A stretch of DNA of 64,000 nt from NCBI GenBank assembly GCA_945906815.1, contig CAMDRT010000013.1, positions 46,642 through 110,641 of the forward strand. Direction: 5' to 3'. Below, one piece after another: positions 1 to 8,996 of this stretch (positions within the stretch are counted from its first letter, which is position 1; each line of letters begins with the position of its first letter). The notes beneath the pieces were generated by a model. The model did not search any database and was not told the origin of the DNA. It saw nothing but the letters and a program-made list of their open reading frames with translations. Position numbers and translations under genes: made by a program. Source of the stretch: Bordetella parapertussis. GTDB lineage: Bacteria; Pseudomonadota; Gammaproteobacteria; Burkholderiales; SG8-41.

Positions 1-159
1 CTTCTCGTCCTTGACCAGACAGGTGCGAGAAAGATAGTAAAAATCTTCGACGCTACCGTAAATGACTTGCTTTTCAAAGGCCTGCAGCAACACCAGGAAC
101 TCCTTGATGGAGACCGGCACGCCGCCTTCTTTCAGTTTCAAAAAGAATTCTATAAGCAT
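1..159 (-). CDS. CoxE-like VWA domain protein, N-terminal part only
   Basis: The first 53 codons of a minus-strand gene are visible, starting at the ATG at 159; the rest lies beyond the window. The peptide begins MLIEFFLKLKEGGVPVS and continues with a FLVLLQAFEK helix and FYYLSRTCLVKDE. This matches the conserved N-terminus of VWA proteins of the CoxE/YeaD type. These proteins partner MoxR ATPases in the maturation of cofactor enzymes or other complexes. The gene follows the glycosylase at 171-677 by 11 nt and the MoxR gene lies just upstream, so the MoxR/VWA pairing is kept in one operon with one gene inserted. The VWA domain itself (MIDAS motif) is outside the window, so the assignment rests on the N-terminus and the context. 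Confidence 0.75.
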   Translation of the reverse strand, partial: MLIEFFLKLKEGGVPVSIKEFLVLLQAFEKQVIYGSVEDFYYLSRTCLVKDEK

Positions 160-170
160 TTGTTTTTACG

Positions 171-677
171 CTACTTTTTCAGTAATACCCATTTTTTGGT
201 AAGCGCTGTCACACCCCGCCACAGCTTCAGTTTTTGTTCAAACATCAGCGTATACGCCGGGCTCGACGATGGCAGCACCAGCGTTTCGTAACCCTCTGCG
301 GCAAACACCGGCTCGAATCGCCCCGCCATCTTGCCGTTAAAACACACGCGTTTCAATCCACGCGCCAGGCGCGTCACCTGCTGAAAATCATTGTTCACGG
401 CGTTGCGTATGTTGCTGTCGAGTGCGCCAGCGCGTTCGCACTGGTGCAGCACATCCCATAAGCCGATGCGGCGCTTTAGCAAAATCGGCAAACGTTGCAG
501 ATATTCCATTTCATGCAGCGGCTCACCCAATAACGCGCCCATCAGCTTCCAGAAATGATTTTGCGGATGACCGTAATACTGTTGTTTCGCCAGCGACACC
601 GGGCTGGGAAAACTGCCCAGAATCAACACCTGCACCTTGGCGTCGATGAGCGGCGGGAAACCCCGATGCCGCAGCAT
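171..677 (-). CDS. DNA-deoxyinosine (hypoxanthine) glycosylase, UDG superfamily
   Basis: This 168-residue protein belongs to the uracil-DNA glycosylase superfamily, most like the hypoxanthine-DNA glycosylase group (family 6). Such enzymes remove deaminated adenine from DNA to start base-excision repair in the cytoplasm. Motif 1 is seen at residues 18-44 (LILGSFPSPVSLA, then QYYGHPQNHFWKLMG). A GLWDV block lies near residue 72 and the DNA-intercalating loop motif LPSSSPAYT at 135-143. The length is normal for the family. The start is 10 nt after the MoxR stop and the stop is 11 nt before the VWA gene, so it should be co-transcribed with both. A repair enzyme between a MoxR/VWA pair is unexpected. 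The substrate is inferred from the family and not shown by the sequence. Confidence 0.8.
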   Translation of the reverse strand: MLRHRGFPPLIDAKVQVLILGSFPSPVSLAKQQYYGHPQNHFWKLMGALLGEPLHEMEYLQRLPILLKRRIGLWDVLHQCERAGALDSNIRNAVNNDFQQVTRLARGLKRVCFNGKMAGRFEPVFAAEGYETLVLPSSSPAYTLMFEQKLKLWRGVTALTKKWVLLKK

Positions 678-687
678 GCGCGCAGCG

Positions 688-1527
688 CTATTTCTTGCGT
701 GTCATGAACACCAGCCGTTCGAATAAATGCACGTCCTGTTCGTTTTTGAGCAGCGCGCCATGCAGCGGCGGGATGATTTTGTGCTGATCCTGACTGTGCA
801 GCGCTTCCGGTGAAATGTCTTCCGCCACCAGCAATTTCAGCCAGTCGAGCAATTCCGAGGTAGAAGGCTTCTTCTTCAGGCCTGGCACGTCGCGAATTTC
901 AAAAAACGCATTCAACGCCTGACTCAACAGTATTTTCTTAATCCCCGGAAAATGCACGTCGACGATTTGCGTCATGGTGTCACGGTCGGGAAAGCGGATG
1001 TAGTGGAAAAAACAGCGCCGCAAAAACGCATCGGGCAATTCTTTTTCGTTGTTGCTGGTAATAATCACCAGCGGCCGCGTCTTGGCTTTGACCAGTTGCT
1101 GCGTTTCATAGACGTAAAATTCCATGCGGTCGAGCTCGCGCAGCAAGTCATTGGGAAACTCAATGTCCGCTTTGTCTACTTCGTCAATCAGCAGCACCGC
1201 AGGATCCGGCGATTCGAACGCTTTCCACAGCATGCCTTGCACGATGTAGTTGGAAATATCATTAACCCGCGCGTCGCCCAACTGCGAATCGCGCAAGCGC
1301 GACACCGCGTCGTACTCATACAACCCGTGCTGCGCCTTCATGGTGGATTTGATGTGCCACTCAAACAACGGGCGTTTCAGCGCCTTGGCCACTTCCAGCG
1401 CCAGCATGGTTTTGCCGGTGCCCGGCTCACCCTTGATCAGCAACGGGCGCTCCAGCGCAATTGCGGCATTCACCGCCAACATCAGATCATTGGTTGCAAC
1501 GTAATTTTCCGTGCCTTCAAAACGCAT
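688..1527 (-). CDS. MoxR-family AAA+ ATPase
   Basis: A 279-residue MoxR-type AAA+ ATPase (CoxD-like). Walker A GEPGTGKT is at residues 33-40 and Walker B LLIDEVDKAD at about 112-121; a sensor-1-like ITSNNEKELPDAFLRRCFF segment follows. Family members act as chaperone ATPases with VWA partners, for example in activating molybdenum hydroxylases such as CO dehydrogenase. Here the partner is probably the CoxE-like gene at the window start. A MocA-like nucleotidyltransferase (3635-4240) in the same run supports a link to molybdenum-enzyme maturation, but no molybdenum hydroxylase gene is visible. Assignment to the family is firm; the client protein is unknown. Confidence 0.9.
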   Translation of the reverse strand: MRFEGTENYVATNDLMLAVNAAIALERPLLIKGEPGTGKTMLALEVAKALKRPLFEWHIKSTMKAQHGLYEYDAVSRLRDSQLGDARVNDISNYIVQGMLWKAFESPDPAVLLIDEVDKADIEFPNDLLRELDRMEFYVYETQQLVKAKTRPLVIITSNNEKELPDAFLRRCFFHYIRFPDRDTMTQIVDVHFPGIKKILLSQALNAFFEIRDVPGLKKKPSTSELLDWLKLLVAEDISPEALHSQDQHKIIPPLHGALLKNEQDVHLFERLVFMTRKK

Positions 1528-1598
1528 TTTTTGTTCTCGCGGGAGTGTGAATAGGGTTAATCAGCCACTGTGCGAATTATAGCTTCTGCCGCACACAT

Positions 1599-3635
1599 CT
1601 ACTGATTTCGTTGCGCAAGGCGCCGTTCCACTTGCAACAGTTTTTCCCGCATGGCCGCGCCCACGAAAATCTGCGGCGCCGAGGGTTCATGGCCCAGCGC
1701 CTGCTCGCGTTGTCGAATCGACTGGCGGGCCTGCTCGAACGCGGTCTCGAAAGAATAGGTTTTTCGCAACGCTTCATCGAACAGCGCCTGCGCCAGGTAG
1801 GTCGCGCTGGAATCGCTGCCGCAGCCAAACGAGGTTCTGGTGGCGCTCGATGCGGTGATGATCAGCGTGTAGTCGTCCTTGAGCGGCTCGATGAAACCGC
1901 CGGAATAGCACGCCGAAACCACCACGATTTTCCACTGGATTTTGGATTCATCCAGCGCTTTTTTCAATGCCGGCGGATCAATGGGCTGCAATTGCAGCGG
2001 CCAGAAATCAACCGCCAATTGATGCTTGTCCGAGCCGTGTGACGACAGATAGAGCAGCAGCACGTCTTCATCAGGATTCATCAGGCCGCCGATGTGCCGC
2101 AATGCGGCGGACAGATGGGTCGCGCTTGCGAGCGGAACCTCGTGTACCGTCTGCGGATTATTGATCAGCATCAACGCACGGCCATCGGCATCGAAGCGCT
2201 GTCGCAACAGCCTGTCGATCATCCTGACCTCTTTCATGAACACATCTTCGCGCGCGTAGAGGCCCGCGCTGAGCACATAGAGGTCGGCGATGCCAGGGCG
2301 TTGCGGCAACAACGCCGACAATGTCCGCGGCAGCATGTCCTGCTGCGCGTGGTAACCCTTTTCGTCCGCCAGTGCAAAAACCTTGTTCTGAACGCCACTG
2401 TGCCGCTCAGGCTCGTCGACCGCAATCCACAAGTGATGCGCCGGATACCAGACAGACGGCACCACGAGCAGCGCCATGCCCAGTAGCGCAAGGCTCGCAC
2501 TGCGCTGCATTCGCGGCGGCGCGAAACGCCACAACACCCAACAAATGATCGCCGACCACCACCCGAGTTGCGCATAAAACAGCCATATCCAATGCTGTAC
2601 TGCAAGCACGCTCGCTTGATGCTGCAGCAGCATACCCAGAATCCCGCTCACCGACGAAACCACCAGCCCAGCCGCGACCAGCGCTACCGGCAACGCCAGC
2701 AACAGCGAACGATCCCCTGTCCTGCGCGCGGCCGCCACGCCCAACAACAAAGTCAGCGGCACGAACAACAAGGCGTGCGGCAGCGCTTCACGATCGATTT
2801 GTCCGCTGACGCCAACGCCGACACCGGCAATGTCGAATGCCAGCATCACCACCAGCTCCATTGCCGCCAGCGCGACAAAGGCTTCTGCCGTGGCGACAAA
2901 ATCCCTGGCTCCAACACGCCGAAAAAAAGCCAGCCGCGTGCCGGCACGCAGGTTTTCTCGTAGCCCCAGCGCCAGCGCAGGTACGGCAGACACCGGCTGC
3001 ATGTCGATGGCAGGCGCGTTGGGTACGCGTGTGCGTGCTGGCGCTGGCGCTGGCGCTTCAACCCAGGCCGCCCCTGACGCATGTGTGCGCAACGCGGCGA
3101 TCCATGCGCCGCGCTGCTGCTCGCTCGCAAACGCGCGCTGCGGAATCAGCATAAAGGTGTAATTTTTCAATACGATCAAAACCGTATTCTGGCTTTGTGT
3201 AATGTGCTTGAGCGCTGTCCACGCCACCTGCGTAACCCTGCCGCGCCCCTCTTGGTGCAAGGCATGAGCGGTTATTTCCAGGACTTGCGAACCCAGCACC
3301 ATGCTGTCGTCTTCGGCGCAAGTCGCATAGATGCGCGCTTCGCGCAGCCGTTGCTGCCACATCGCGAGCAGGCAAGCGCCAAAAAACGCCACCACCACCA
3401 ACCACTGCAAGTGCCCATATCTGCCAATGTAGCCGTTGATGAGTTCTATGTAAGCCATGCCGATGGTGATGCCACACACCACCAACACCACCGCGAGAAG
3501 ATACATCGCGTTACCCCACCGCACACAGCGCAGCAGGAGATGCAGGGTGTCGCGCAGGCCGGCAATGTATTCCTCGCGCGAGACTGAAAACGCTATGCGT
3601 AAATCCGCGGGTAACGCGGTTTGCGGTTCTTGCAT
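1599..3635 (-). CDS. Membrane protein: YcxB-like domain fused to peptidase C13 (legumain/caspase-like)
   Basis: A 678-residue multi-domain membrane protein. Residues 1-190 look like a YcxB domain: two hydrophobic segments at about 42-65 and 77-92, then a beta-rich part with the ITQSQNTVLIV and YTFMLIPQRAF pattern. Residues 245-400 hold about five hydrophobic segments. Residues 425-655 resemble peptidase family C13, with the likely catalytic His533 in YLSSHG and Cys576 in VVVSACYSGG. C13 enzymes are cysteine proteases of the caspase clan, usually cutting after Asn or Asp. The start codon overlaps the stop of the upstream nucleotidyltransferase by one base (TGATG), implying translational coupling. 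The catalytic pair is visible; substrate and activation mode are unknown. Confidence 0.75.
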   Translation of the reverse strand: MQEPQTALPADLRIAFSVSREEYIAGLRDTLHLLLRCVRWGNAMYLLAVVLVVCGITIGMAYIELINGYIGRYGHLQWLVVVAFFGACLLAMWQQRLREARIYATCAEDDSMVLGSQVLEITAHALHQEGRGRVTQVAWTALKHITQSQNTVLIVLKNYTFMLIPQRAFASEQQRGAWIAALRTHASGAAWVEAPAPAPARTRVPNAPAIDMQPVSAVPALALGLRENLRAGTRLAFFRRVGARDFVATAEAFVALAAMELVVMLAFDIAGVGVGVSGQIDREALPHALLFVPLTLLLGVAAARRTGDRSLLLALPVALVAAGLVVSSVSGILGMLLQHQASVLAVQHWIWLFYAQLGWWSAIICWVLWRFAPPRMQRSASLALLGMALLVVPSVWYPAHHLWIAVDEPERHSGVQNKVFALADEKGYHAQQDMLPRTLSALLPQRPGIADLYVLSAGLYAREDVFMKEVRMIDRLLRQRFDADGRALMLINNPQTVHEVPLASATHLSAALRHIGGLMNPDEDVLLLYLSSHGSDKHQLAVDFWPLQLQPIDPPALKKALDESKIQWKIVVVSACYSGGFIEPLKDDYTLIITASSATRTSFGCGSDSSATYLAQALFDEALRKTYSFETAFEQARQSIRQREQALGHEPSAPQIFVGAAMREKLLQVERRLAQRNQ

Positions 3636-4240
3636 CAGGGCCCCGCCGCCCAGCGCTGCAGATCCGCGGGGCTGTCGATGTCGTACACAATACCGGGGTC
3701 GTCGCAGGTCAGCAGTTGCAGTTGTGCATGGTGTTTGCGGATCAGGTCGCGCGCGCCTTGATCACCGCCCAGCACCAGTAACTCGTTCAATAGCTGCGCG
3801 CCGAATGCGACCGGATGCCCGCGCTCGCCGCGATACGCTGGCGCGGCCAGCAACGCGCCCTGTTTCACGGCTAGTGCAATGTGCAGTATCGTTTGCGGTT
3901 GAATGTGCGGCATGTCGGCGAGCGCAACCACCCAGCCTGCCGCCGCGCGAGCCTGTGCAACCGCATGCGCAAGACTCACGCCCATGCCTTCAGCCGCGCC
4001 GCCGCACACCGCTACCGTCACCCCCTCGCTTTGCAGCAATCGCACCAGTTCATCACTGTCCGGGCGCACCACTGCGGTTACCGGCAAACCCGCCGCCAGC
4101 ATATTGCGCGCCGCACGCACGGCGATAGGCACGCCCTCCAGCACATGCAGCAGCTTGCCGCCGCCAAAGCGACTCCCCGCGCCAGCGGCGAGCAGGATTC
4201 CAGCCATTCCAGCACGAGACGTCTGAGATAGATCATTCAT
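3635..4240 (-). CDS. MocA/MobA-like nucleotidyltransferase
   Basis: A 201-residue NTP-transferase of the MobA-like superfamily. The nucleotide-binding signature GILLAAGAGSRFGGGK lies at residues 14-29 and the metal-site region VVALADMPHI near 105-114. The closest recognised functional group is molybdenum cofactor cytidylyltransferase (MocA), which adds CMP to molybdopterin for xanthine-dehydrogenase-type enzymes. CoxD/CoxE-like genes on the same strand fit such a role. Other members of the fold act on sugars or other substrates, so the exact reaction is inferred. It is the first gene of the minus-strand run and is divergent from 4277 across a 36-bp gap that must hold both promoters. Confidence 0.75.
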   Translation of the reverse strand: MNDLSQTSRAGMAGILLAAGAGSRFGGGKLLHVLEGVPIAVRAARNMLAAGLPVTAVVRPDSDELVRLLQSEGVTVAVCGGAAEGMGVSLAHAVAQARAAAGWVVALADMPHIQPQTILHIALAVKQGALLAAPAYRGERGHPVAFGAQLLNELLVLGGDQGARDLIRKHHAQLQLLTCDDPGIVYDIDSPADLQRWAAGP

Positions 4241-4276
4241 GGTGCCCCGATTATACGCAGCGCATGGGTTAAACTA

Positions 4277-4819
4277 ATGCCACTATCGGTAGCTCGCCTC
4301 CAGCCACCCCGCCCCATGGTGCAAAAACTGTTTGCAGCCCCGTTCAAAATCACACCGGAATTAGCGATGCCATGGATTCATGATGTGTCCACCGCCGCGG
4401 ATGATCCGCCGCCATTCATCGCGCTGCGCGAAGTACGGCTGGCGTGCACGAATGGGGTGGCATACAGCGGCCCGCAGGGGGAGGAACAGCGGCTGACGTA
4501 TCCGGATCTGCTGCCGTTGCTGTTAACGCAATCACTGCCGGTGATTTTTCACGCTGCGCTCGCCGTCTGCACAGCGCTGCGATGGGTCATCGCGGCAGCC
4601 GAGGTGAACCCAGCGCAAGGCCGCATCGAAGCCACCGCCATCACACGCTGGATGCGCTTCAAGGACGACGTGGTGATCCGCATGCGCCTGCACCCCGGCG
4701 GGTCGCATCTGGACATGCGCTCCGCCTCGCGTGTCGGCAGCAGCGATTTCGGCGCTAACGCCAAACGCATCCGCATGTTTTTACATGAACTCAACATCCA
4801 GTTAAAGATCTCCGCTTAA
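4277..4819 (+). CDS. DUF1499 family protein
   Basis: A 180-residue protein of the DUF1499 family. The family pattern is clear in the C-terminal half: IHDVSTAADDPPPF, then IEATAITRWMRFKDDVVIRM, DMRSASRVGSSDFGANA and RIRMFLHEL. Many relatives carry N-terminal membrane helices; this copy lacks them and has only a short, poorly conserved leader. Translation may instead begin at the ATG at 4316 or at the later in-frame ATG before PWIHD. It ends 11 nt before hyi and may be co-transcribed with it. The function of the family is not established and nothing here adds to it. Confidence 0.75.
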   Translation: MPLSVARLQPPRPMVQKLFAAPFKITPELAMPWIHDVSTAADDPPPFIALREVRLACTNGVAYSGPQGEEQRLTYPDLLPLLLTQSLPVIFHAALAVCTALRWVIAAAEVNPAQGRIEATAITRWMRFKDDVVIRMRLHPGGSHLDMRSASRVGSSDFGANAKRIRMFLHELNIQLKISA

Positions 4820-4830
4820 TTTCATTTCCC

Positions 4831-5625
4831 ATGCCAAAATTCTGCGCCAATATCACACTGCTGTACACTGAACATACGTTTCTCGAACGCTTTGGTGCCG
4901 CCGCGCGCGCCGGCTTCAAAGGCGTTGAGTACCTGTTTCCCTACGACTACGACAAGCATCAACTGGCCGAGCTTTTACATCGCCATCAGCTCGAGCAGGT
5001 GCTGCATAACCTGCCTGCAGGCGACTGGACCAACGGTGAACGCGGCATCGCGTGTCACCCCAACCGGGTAAACGAATTTCAGGCCGGCGTCGAAACAGCC
5101 ATCGACTACGCCTCAGCCCTGGGCTGCACACAAGTCAACTGCCTCGCCGGACTAGCACCCGCGAACGTCGCGCCGCAAAGGCTACGCGATACCTTCATAG
5201 CCAATCTCAAATTTGCTGCACCCCTGTTCGGGCGCGCCGGTATCAAACTGCTGATCGAGCCGATCAACAGCCGCCACGACATGCCGGGCTTTTATCTCAA
5301 TCACACCCAGCAGGCGCTCGACATCATCGCCGACACCGGCTCCGACAATCTGTTTGTGCAATACGACATCTACCACATGCAAATCATGGAAGGTGATCTC
5401 GCGCGCACCATCGAGAAGCATCTGGCACTGATTCCGCACATGCAACTGGCGGATAACCCTGGCCGCCACGAGCCGGGCAGCGGCGAGATCCATTATCCGT
5501 TCCTCTTCGATTTCATCGACAGCATTGGCTACCGCGGCTGGATCGGCTGTGAATACAAGCCACTGACAACGACCGACGCGGGACTGTCGTGGATCAGAAA
5601 ATACCTCGAACCGAAGCGCCAGTAG
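4831..5625 (+). CDS. hyi: Hydroxypyruvate isomerase
   Basis: A 264-residue TIM-barrel sugar-phosphate-isomerase-like protein with the features of hydroxypyruvate isomerase (hydroxypyruvate to tartronate semialdehyde). It shows the MPKFCANITLLYTE start, the HNLPAGDWTNGERGIACHP segment, and LLIEPINSRHDMPGF with the metal-binding Glu, followed by QYDIYHMQIMEGDL and GEIHYPFLF. Length and order match Hyi throughout. The next gene, glxR, reduces tartronate semialdehyde to D-glycerate, so the pair channels hydroxypyruvate or glyoxylate carbon to glycerate. The usual partner glyoxylate carboligase (gcl) is not adjacent. The start ATG is the only sensible one. Confidence 0.92.
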   Translation: MPKFCANITLLYTEHTFLERFGAAARAGFKGVEYLFPYDYDKHQLAELLHRHQLEQVLHNLPAGDWTNGERGIACHPNRVNEFQAGVETAIDYASALGCTQVNCLAGLAPANVAPQRLRDTFIANLKFAAPLFGRAGIKLLIEPINSRHDMPGFYLNHTQQALDIIADTGSDNLFVQYDIYHMQIMEGDLARTIEKHLALIPHMQLADNPGRHEPGSGEIHYPFLFDFIDSIGYRGWIGCEYKPLTTTDAGLSWIRKYLEPKRQ

Positions 5626-5705
5626 CCAGCGGGAACCCCGTTGCTGCGCTGTGTCTTTGTGCCCCTCTGTGGCAAAATCGCTGTTGAACCTTACTGGAGA
5701 TCATT

Positions 5706-6590
5706 ATGAGCAATATCGGATTCATCGGCCTTGGCATCATGGGCAAACCCATGGCAGCGAACCTCATCAAAGGCGGTCACACACTGTTTCTGACTTCACG
5801 CAGCGGCGTGGCGGCAGAACTCACCAACGCCGGCGGCAAGGCCTGTGCCAGCGCCAAAGAGGTCGCGCAGAAAGCCGACATCATCATCATCATGGTCCCC
5901 GACACGCCGGATGTGGACAAGGTGCTGTTTGGCGCCGACGGCGTCGCTGCGGGTTTAAGCCAAGGCAAAATCGTCATCGACATGAGCTCGATATCGCCGA
6001 TAGAAACCAAAGTCTACGCCCGGAAAATCAATGATCTCGGCTGCGAGTACGTCGATGCGCCGGTGTCCGGGGGCGAGGTCGGCGCCAAAGCCGCATCGCT
6101 TACCATCATGATCGGTGCCAACCCTGCGACCTTCGAGCTAGTGAAACCGGTGTTTGAGCTGATGGGCAAAAACATCACGCTGGTCGGCGGCAACGGCGAT
6201 GGTCAAACCTGTAAAGTGTGCAACCAGATCATCGTCGCGCTCAACATCGAAGCGGTGAGCGAAGCGCTGGTGTTTGCATCCAAAGCGGGCGCTGATCCGG
6301 CAAAAGTGCGACAGGCGCTGATGGGCGGATTTGCCGCCTCGCGCATACTTGAAGTGCATGGCGAACGCATGATCAAGCGCACCTTCGATCCCGGCTTTCG
6401 CATCGAGCTGCACCAGAAGGATTTGTCACTCGCGCTCGCCGGTGCGCGCGCCATGGGGATGTCGCTGCCGAATACCGCGACCGCACAGGAAATGTTCAAT
6501 GCGTGCGTCGCACAGGGCGGTGCCCAGTGGGATCACTCCGGCATGGTGAAAGCACTGGAGACTTTGGCCCATCATGCGGTGGCAAAGTAG
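5706..6590 (+). CDS. glxR: 2-hydroxy-3-oxopropionate (tartronate semialdehyde) reductase
   Basis: A 294-residue beta-hydroxyacid dehydrogenase that reduces tartronate semialdehyde to D-glycerate with NAD(P)H. The Rossmann motif GFIGLGIMGKPMA is at residues 5-17, the substrate-binding APVSGG motif near 119, and the catalytic Lys in GQTCKVCNQI near 171. A C-terminal helical domain includes KDLSLALAGARAMG. The start ATG has a GGAGAT ribosome-binding site about 7 nt upstream. It lies 80 nt after hyi and just before the FAD oxidase gene, forming a glycolate/glyoxylate utilisation set. GarR is the same enzyme in other pathways; the hyi neighbour favours the GlxR name. Confidence 0.9.
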   Translation: MSNIGFIGLGIMGKPMAANLIKGGHTLFLTSRSGVAAELTNAGGKACASAKEVAQKADIIIIMVPDTPDVDKVLFGADGVAAGLSQGKIVIDMSSISPIETKVYARKINDLGCEYVDAPVSGGEVGAKAASLTIMIGANPATFELVKPVFELMGKNITLVGGNGDGQTCKVCNQIIVALNIEAVSEALVFASKAGADPAKVRQALMGGFAASRILEVHGERMIKRTFDPGFRIELHQKDLSLALAGARAMGMSLPNTATAQEMFNACVAQGGAQWDHSGMVKALETLAHHAVAK

Positions 6591-6629
6591 TTGGGTGAAA
6601 CTCAGAACCTGGTAGGCAGGTCATCCACC

Positions 6630-8027
6630 ATGAACACACCCCAACCGCTGCGCACTCCCTGCCCGCCCGCACTCATCTCGGCTCTGCGCGATGCCTTCGG
6701 TGATCGCGTCACCACCTCGCAGGCCATCCGCGAGCACCACGGCAAAGACGAATCGGCATTCCCCATCGCCGCACCCGATGCGGTAGTGTTTCCGCAAACC
6801 ACAGAGGAAGCCGTAGCCCTGGTCACGCTCTGCGCCGCGCACCATAGCAACATCATTCCCTACGGCGTAGGCACTTCGCTCGAAGGCCATGTGCTGGCCA
6901 TACACGGTGGCGTGTGCGTGGACATGAGCCGCATGAACAACATCCTTGCGGTGAATGTCGACGATCTCGACTGCACGGTGCAGGCCGGTGTCACGCGCAA
7001 ACAACTCAACCAGCATCTGCAGCACACAGGCTTGTTTTTCCCCATCGATCCGGGCGCCGATGCCACGCTCGCCGGCATGGCGGCAACACGCGCCTCAGGC
7101 ACCAATGCCGTGCGCTACGGCACCATGCGCGAGAACGTGCTCGGCCTGAGCGTCGTGCTGGCCGATGGGCGTCTCATCAAAACCGGTGGACGCTCGCGCA
7201 AATCCGCTGCCGGCTACGATCTCACGCGCTTGTTCGTCGGCTCCGAAGGCACGTTGGGGTTGATCACCGAAGTGACGCTGCGGCTCTACCCGCAACCCGA
7301 AGCCGCCTCAGCCGCGACCTGCACCTTCCCCACCATAGACGCCGCGGTGCGCACCGTCATCCAGACCATACAACTCGGCGTGCCGATCGCGCGCTGCGAA
7401 CTGCTGGACGCGCTCACCATCGAGGCCGTCAACCGCTACAGCAAACTGGGCCTGAGAGTAGCCCCCATGCTGTTCTGCGAATTTCACGGCACAGCATCAT
7501 CCGTCGCCGAACAAGCGCAAACCGTGCAGGACATCGCGCGCGAACAAGGCGGCATGGATTTCGAATGGGCTACTCGGCAGGAAGACCGCACGCGCCTGTG
7601 GCAGGCACGCCACGATGCCTACCCCGCGTGCCTACGACTGAAACCCGGCGGCCGTGCCATGGCCACCGACGTGTGCGTGCCGATTTCGCGGCTCGCCGAG
7701 TGCATCGCCGAAACAGCCGCGGACGTAGCGCAGTCACCGCTGCCCATCGCGCTCTTCGGCCACGTCGGCGACGGCAATTTTCATCTTGCCATCATGGTCG
7801 ATCCCGGCAACCCGCGCGACCTCGCGGAAGCCGAACGCATCAACCACCGCGTGGTGTCACGCGCGCTCGCCATGAACGGCACCTGCACCGGCGAACATGG
7901 CATCGGTTTCGGCAAGCTGGATTTTCTAGATGCCGAGCATGGCGATGCGGTGGCGGTAATGCAGGCGATCAAACAGGCGCTGGATCCGCGAAATTTGTTT
8001 AATCGGGGAAAAATTATCCGCGCTTAA
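6630..8027 (+). CDS. FAD-binding 2-hydroxyacid oxidase/dehydrogenase (GlcD / D-lactate dehydrogenase type)
   Basis: A flavoprotein of about 465 residues in the vanillyl-alcohol-oxidase superfamily. The N-terminal PCMH FAD domain contains PYGVGTSLEGHV, FPIDPGADATLAGM, ENVLGLSVVLADGR and LFVGSEGTLGLITEVTLRLY. The C-terminal FAD-oxidase domain contains GHVGDGNFH and CTGEHGIGFGK, with the His residues expected near the flavin. Relatives oxidise glycolate, D-lactate or similar 2-hydroxyacids and pass electrons to quinone or cytochrome. With hyi and glxR upstream, glycolate is a reasonable substrate. The reading frame is open from a TTG at 6591, but the ATG at 6630 is the better start because homology begins there. 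Substrate is inferred. Confidence 0.85.
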   Translation: MNTPQPLRTPCPPALISALRDAFGDRVTTSQAIREHHGKDESAFPIAAPDAVVFPQTTEEAVALVTLCAAHHSNIIPYGVGTSLEGHVLAIHGGVCVDMSRMNNILAVNVDDLDCTVQAGVTRKQLNQHLQHTGLFFPIDPGADATLAGMAATRASGTNAVRYGTMRENVLGLSVVLADGRLIKTGGRSRKSAAGYDLTRLFVGSEGTLGLITEVTLRLYPQPEAASAATCTFPTIDAAVRTVIQTIQLGVPIARCELLDALTIEAVNRYSKLGLRVAPMLFCEFHGTASSVAEQAQTVQDIAREQGGMDFEWATRQEDRTRLWQARHDAYPACLRLKPGGRAMATDVCVPISRLAECIAETAADVAQSPLPIALFGHVGDGNFHLAIMVDPGNPRDLAEAERINHRVVSRALAMNGTCTGEHGIGFGKLDFLDAEHGDAVAVMQAIKQALDPRNLFNRGKIIRA

Positions 8028-8117
8028 CTTCAGCGCACGCCACGCCGTCATCGCTCTAGTGCAGGGCCGGCGTAATCGCTGCAGAAGATTGCGCTTCGAT
8101 AAACGCGCAGCGCTAAC

Positions 8118-8798
8118 TCAAACAGAACGAAACCGCGAATCCGCCGGCAGTAGCGTGCGATAACGCCGAAAATCGCACGGCTGCCCGATCAGCATGCCGG
8201 CCATGTCCTCAAACAGTTTTTCCGTGCAATCGTCGGCTGGGATCGAGAACTCGTCATTACCCCAGCGCAACAGGTTTTTAGCCAACACCACCAGCCGCCG
8301 TTCGCTGTAATCCGCGCGCAAGGTGAGCGACATTCTGACGGATTTGGAGATGATAAAGCGTGTCAACGCCACTATCCCCCGCGGATTTTTTACCTCTTGC
8401 TCCGTGAACTTGAGGCCCGTGCGCCACAGTAAATGACGCACCTGTTCCGCAGCCGGTGGCAGATCACGCTCGACGAGCAAATCCGACTTTGATGCCCACA
8501 TAATATACAAATCAATGCGCTCCAAATGCGCCTTGGCCATCTCACGTTTATCGCGTGTATCGGCGAATGCATCGATAAACACTAGATCGCACATCTCGCC
8601 AATGCCGGGCATCCGGTAAACAACCGGATTGACGGGTTTGATCACCTTGATCTGCTCCAGCACATCATAAAAATAGCGAAATGCGTGCCGCATGGCCTCT
8701 TCCACCGCCTGCACGTTTTCAAGACGGAGAGAGCGCTGCACATGCTCGTGTGTGCGCACCATGTCCGCCTGCTTTTTCAGATCATCGAGTAGTCCCAC
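8118..8798 (-). CDS. Conserved hypothetical protein
   Basis: A 226-residue soluble protein with no signal peptide or membrane segment, starting MGLLDDLKKQADMVR. It is rich in charged helices: a predicted helical N-terminus, a central YIMWASKSDLLVERDLPP segment and a C-terminal RRLVVLAKNLLRWGNDEFSIPADD segment. I do not recognise a domain. The complete reading frame, betaproteobacterial codon use and lack of overlap with any other good candidate support a real gene. It is convergent with the FAD oxidase gene and its upstream region (8799-8996) holds no other gene. No function is proposed. Confidence 0.65.
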   Translation of the reverse strand: MGLLDDLKKQADMVRTHEHVQRSLRLENVQAVEEAMRHAFRYFYDVLEQIKVIKPVNPVVYRMPGIGEMCDLVFIDAFADTRDKREMAKAHLERIDLYIMWASKSDLLVERDLPPAAEQVRHLLWRTGLKFTEQEVKNPRGIVALTRFIISKSVRMSLTLRADYSERRLVVLAKNLLRWGNDEFSIPADDCTEKLFEDMAGMLIGQPCDFRRYRTLLPADSRFRSV

Positions 8799-8996
8799 GC
8801 TTTGCCTCTCACGGGATCATGCATCGAGCACACCAGTTACACGCAAGCCGAATTCTACCGCTCGGCACGCAATCAGGCGACAGCGCGCCCTCCACCGCCG
8901 CTCCATGCGTATGCATTTACCGTAAACCCCGGCGAAACTAGAGTTTCTCTGCGGCAATGCTCTGCGTCTTTGCGCCACCGCGGTTGCGGTGGATGG

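Noticed and set aside
6914..8002. A 362-residue plus-strand open frame inside the FAD oxidase gene
   Set aside because: It is in another frame of a well-supported gene and is rich in Arg/His/Pro, as typical of GC-rich shadow frames.
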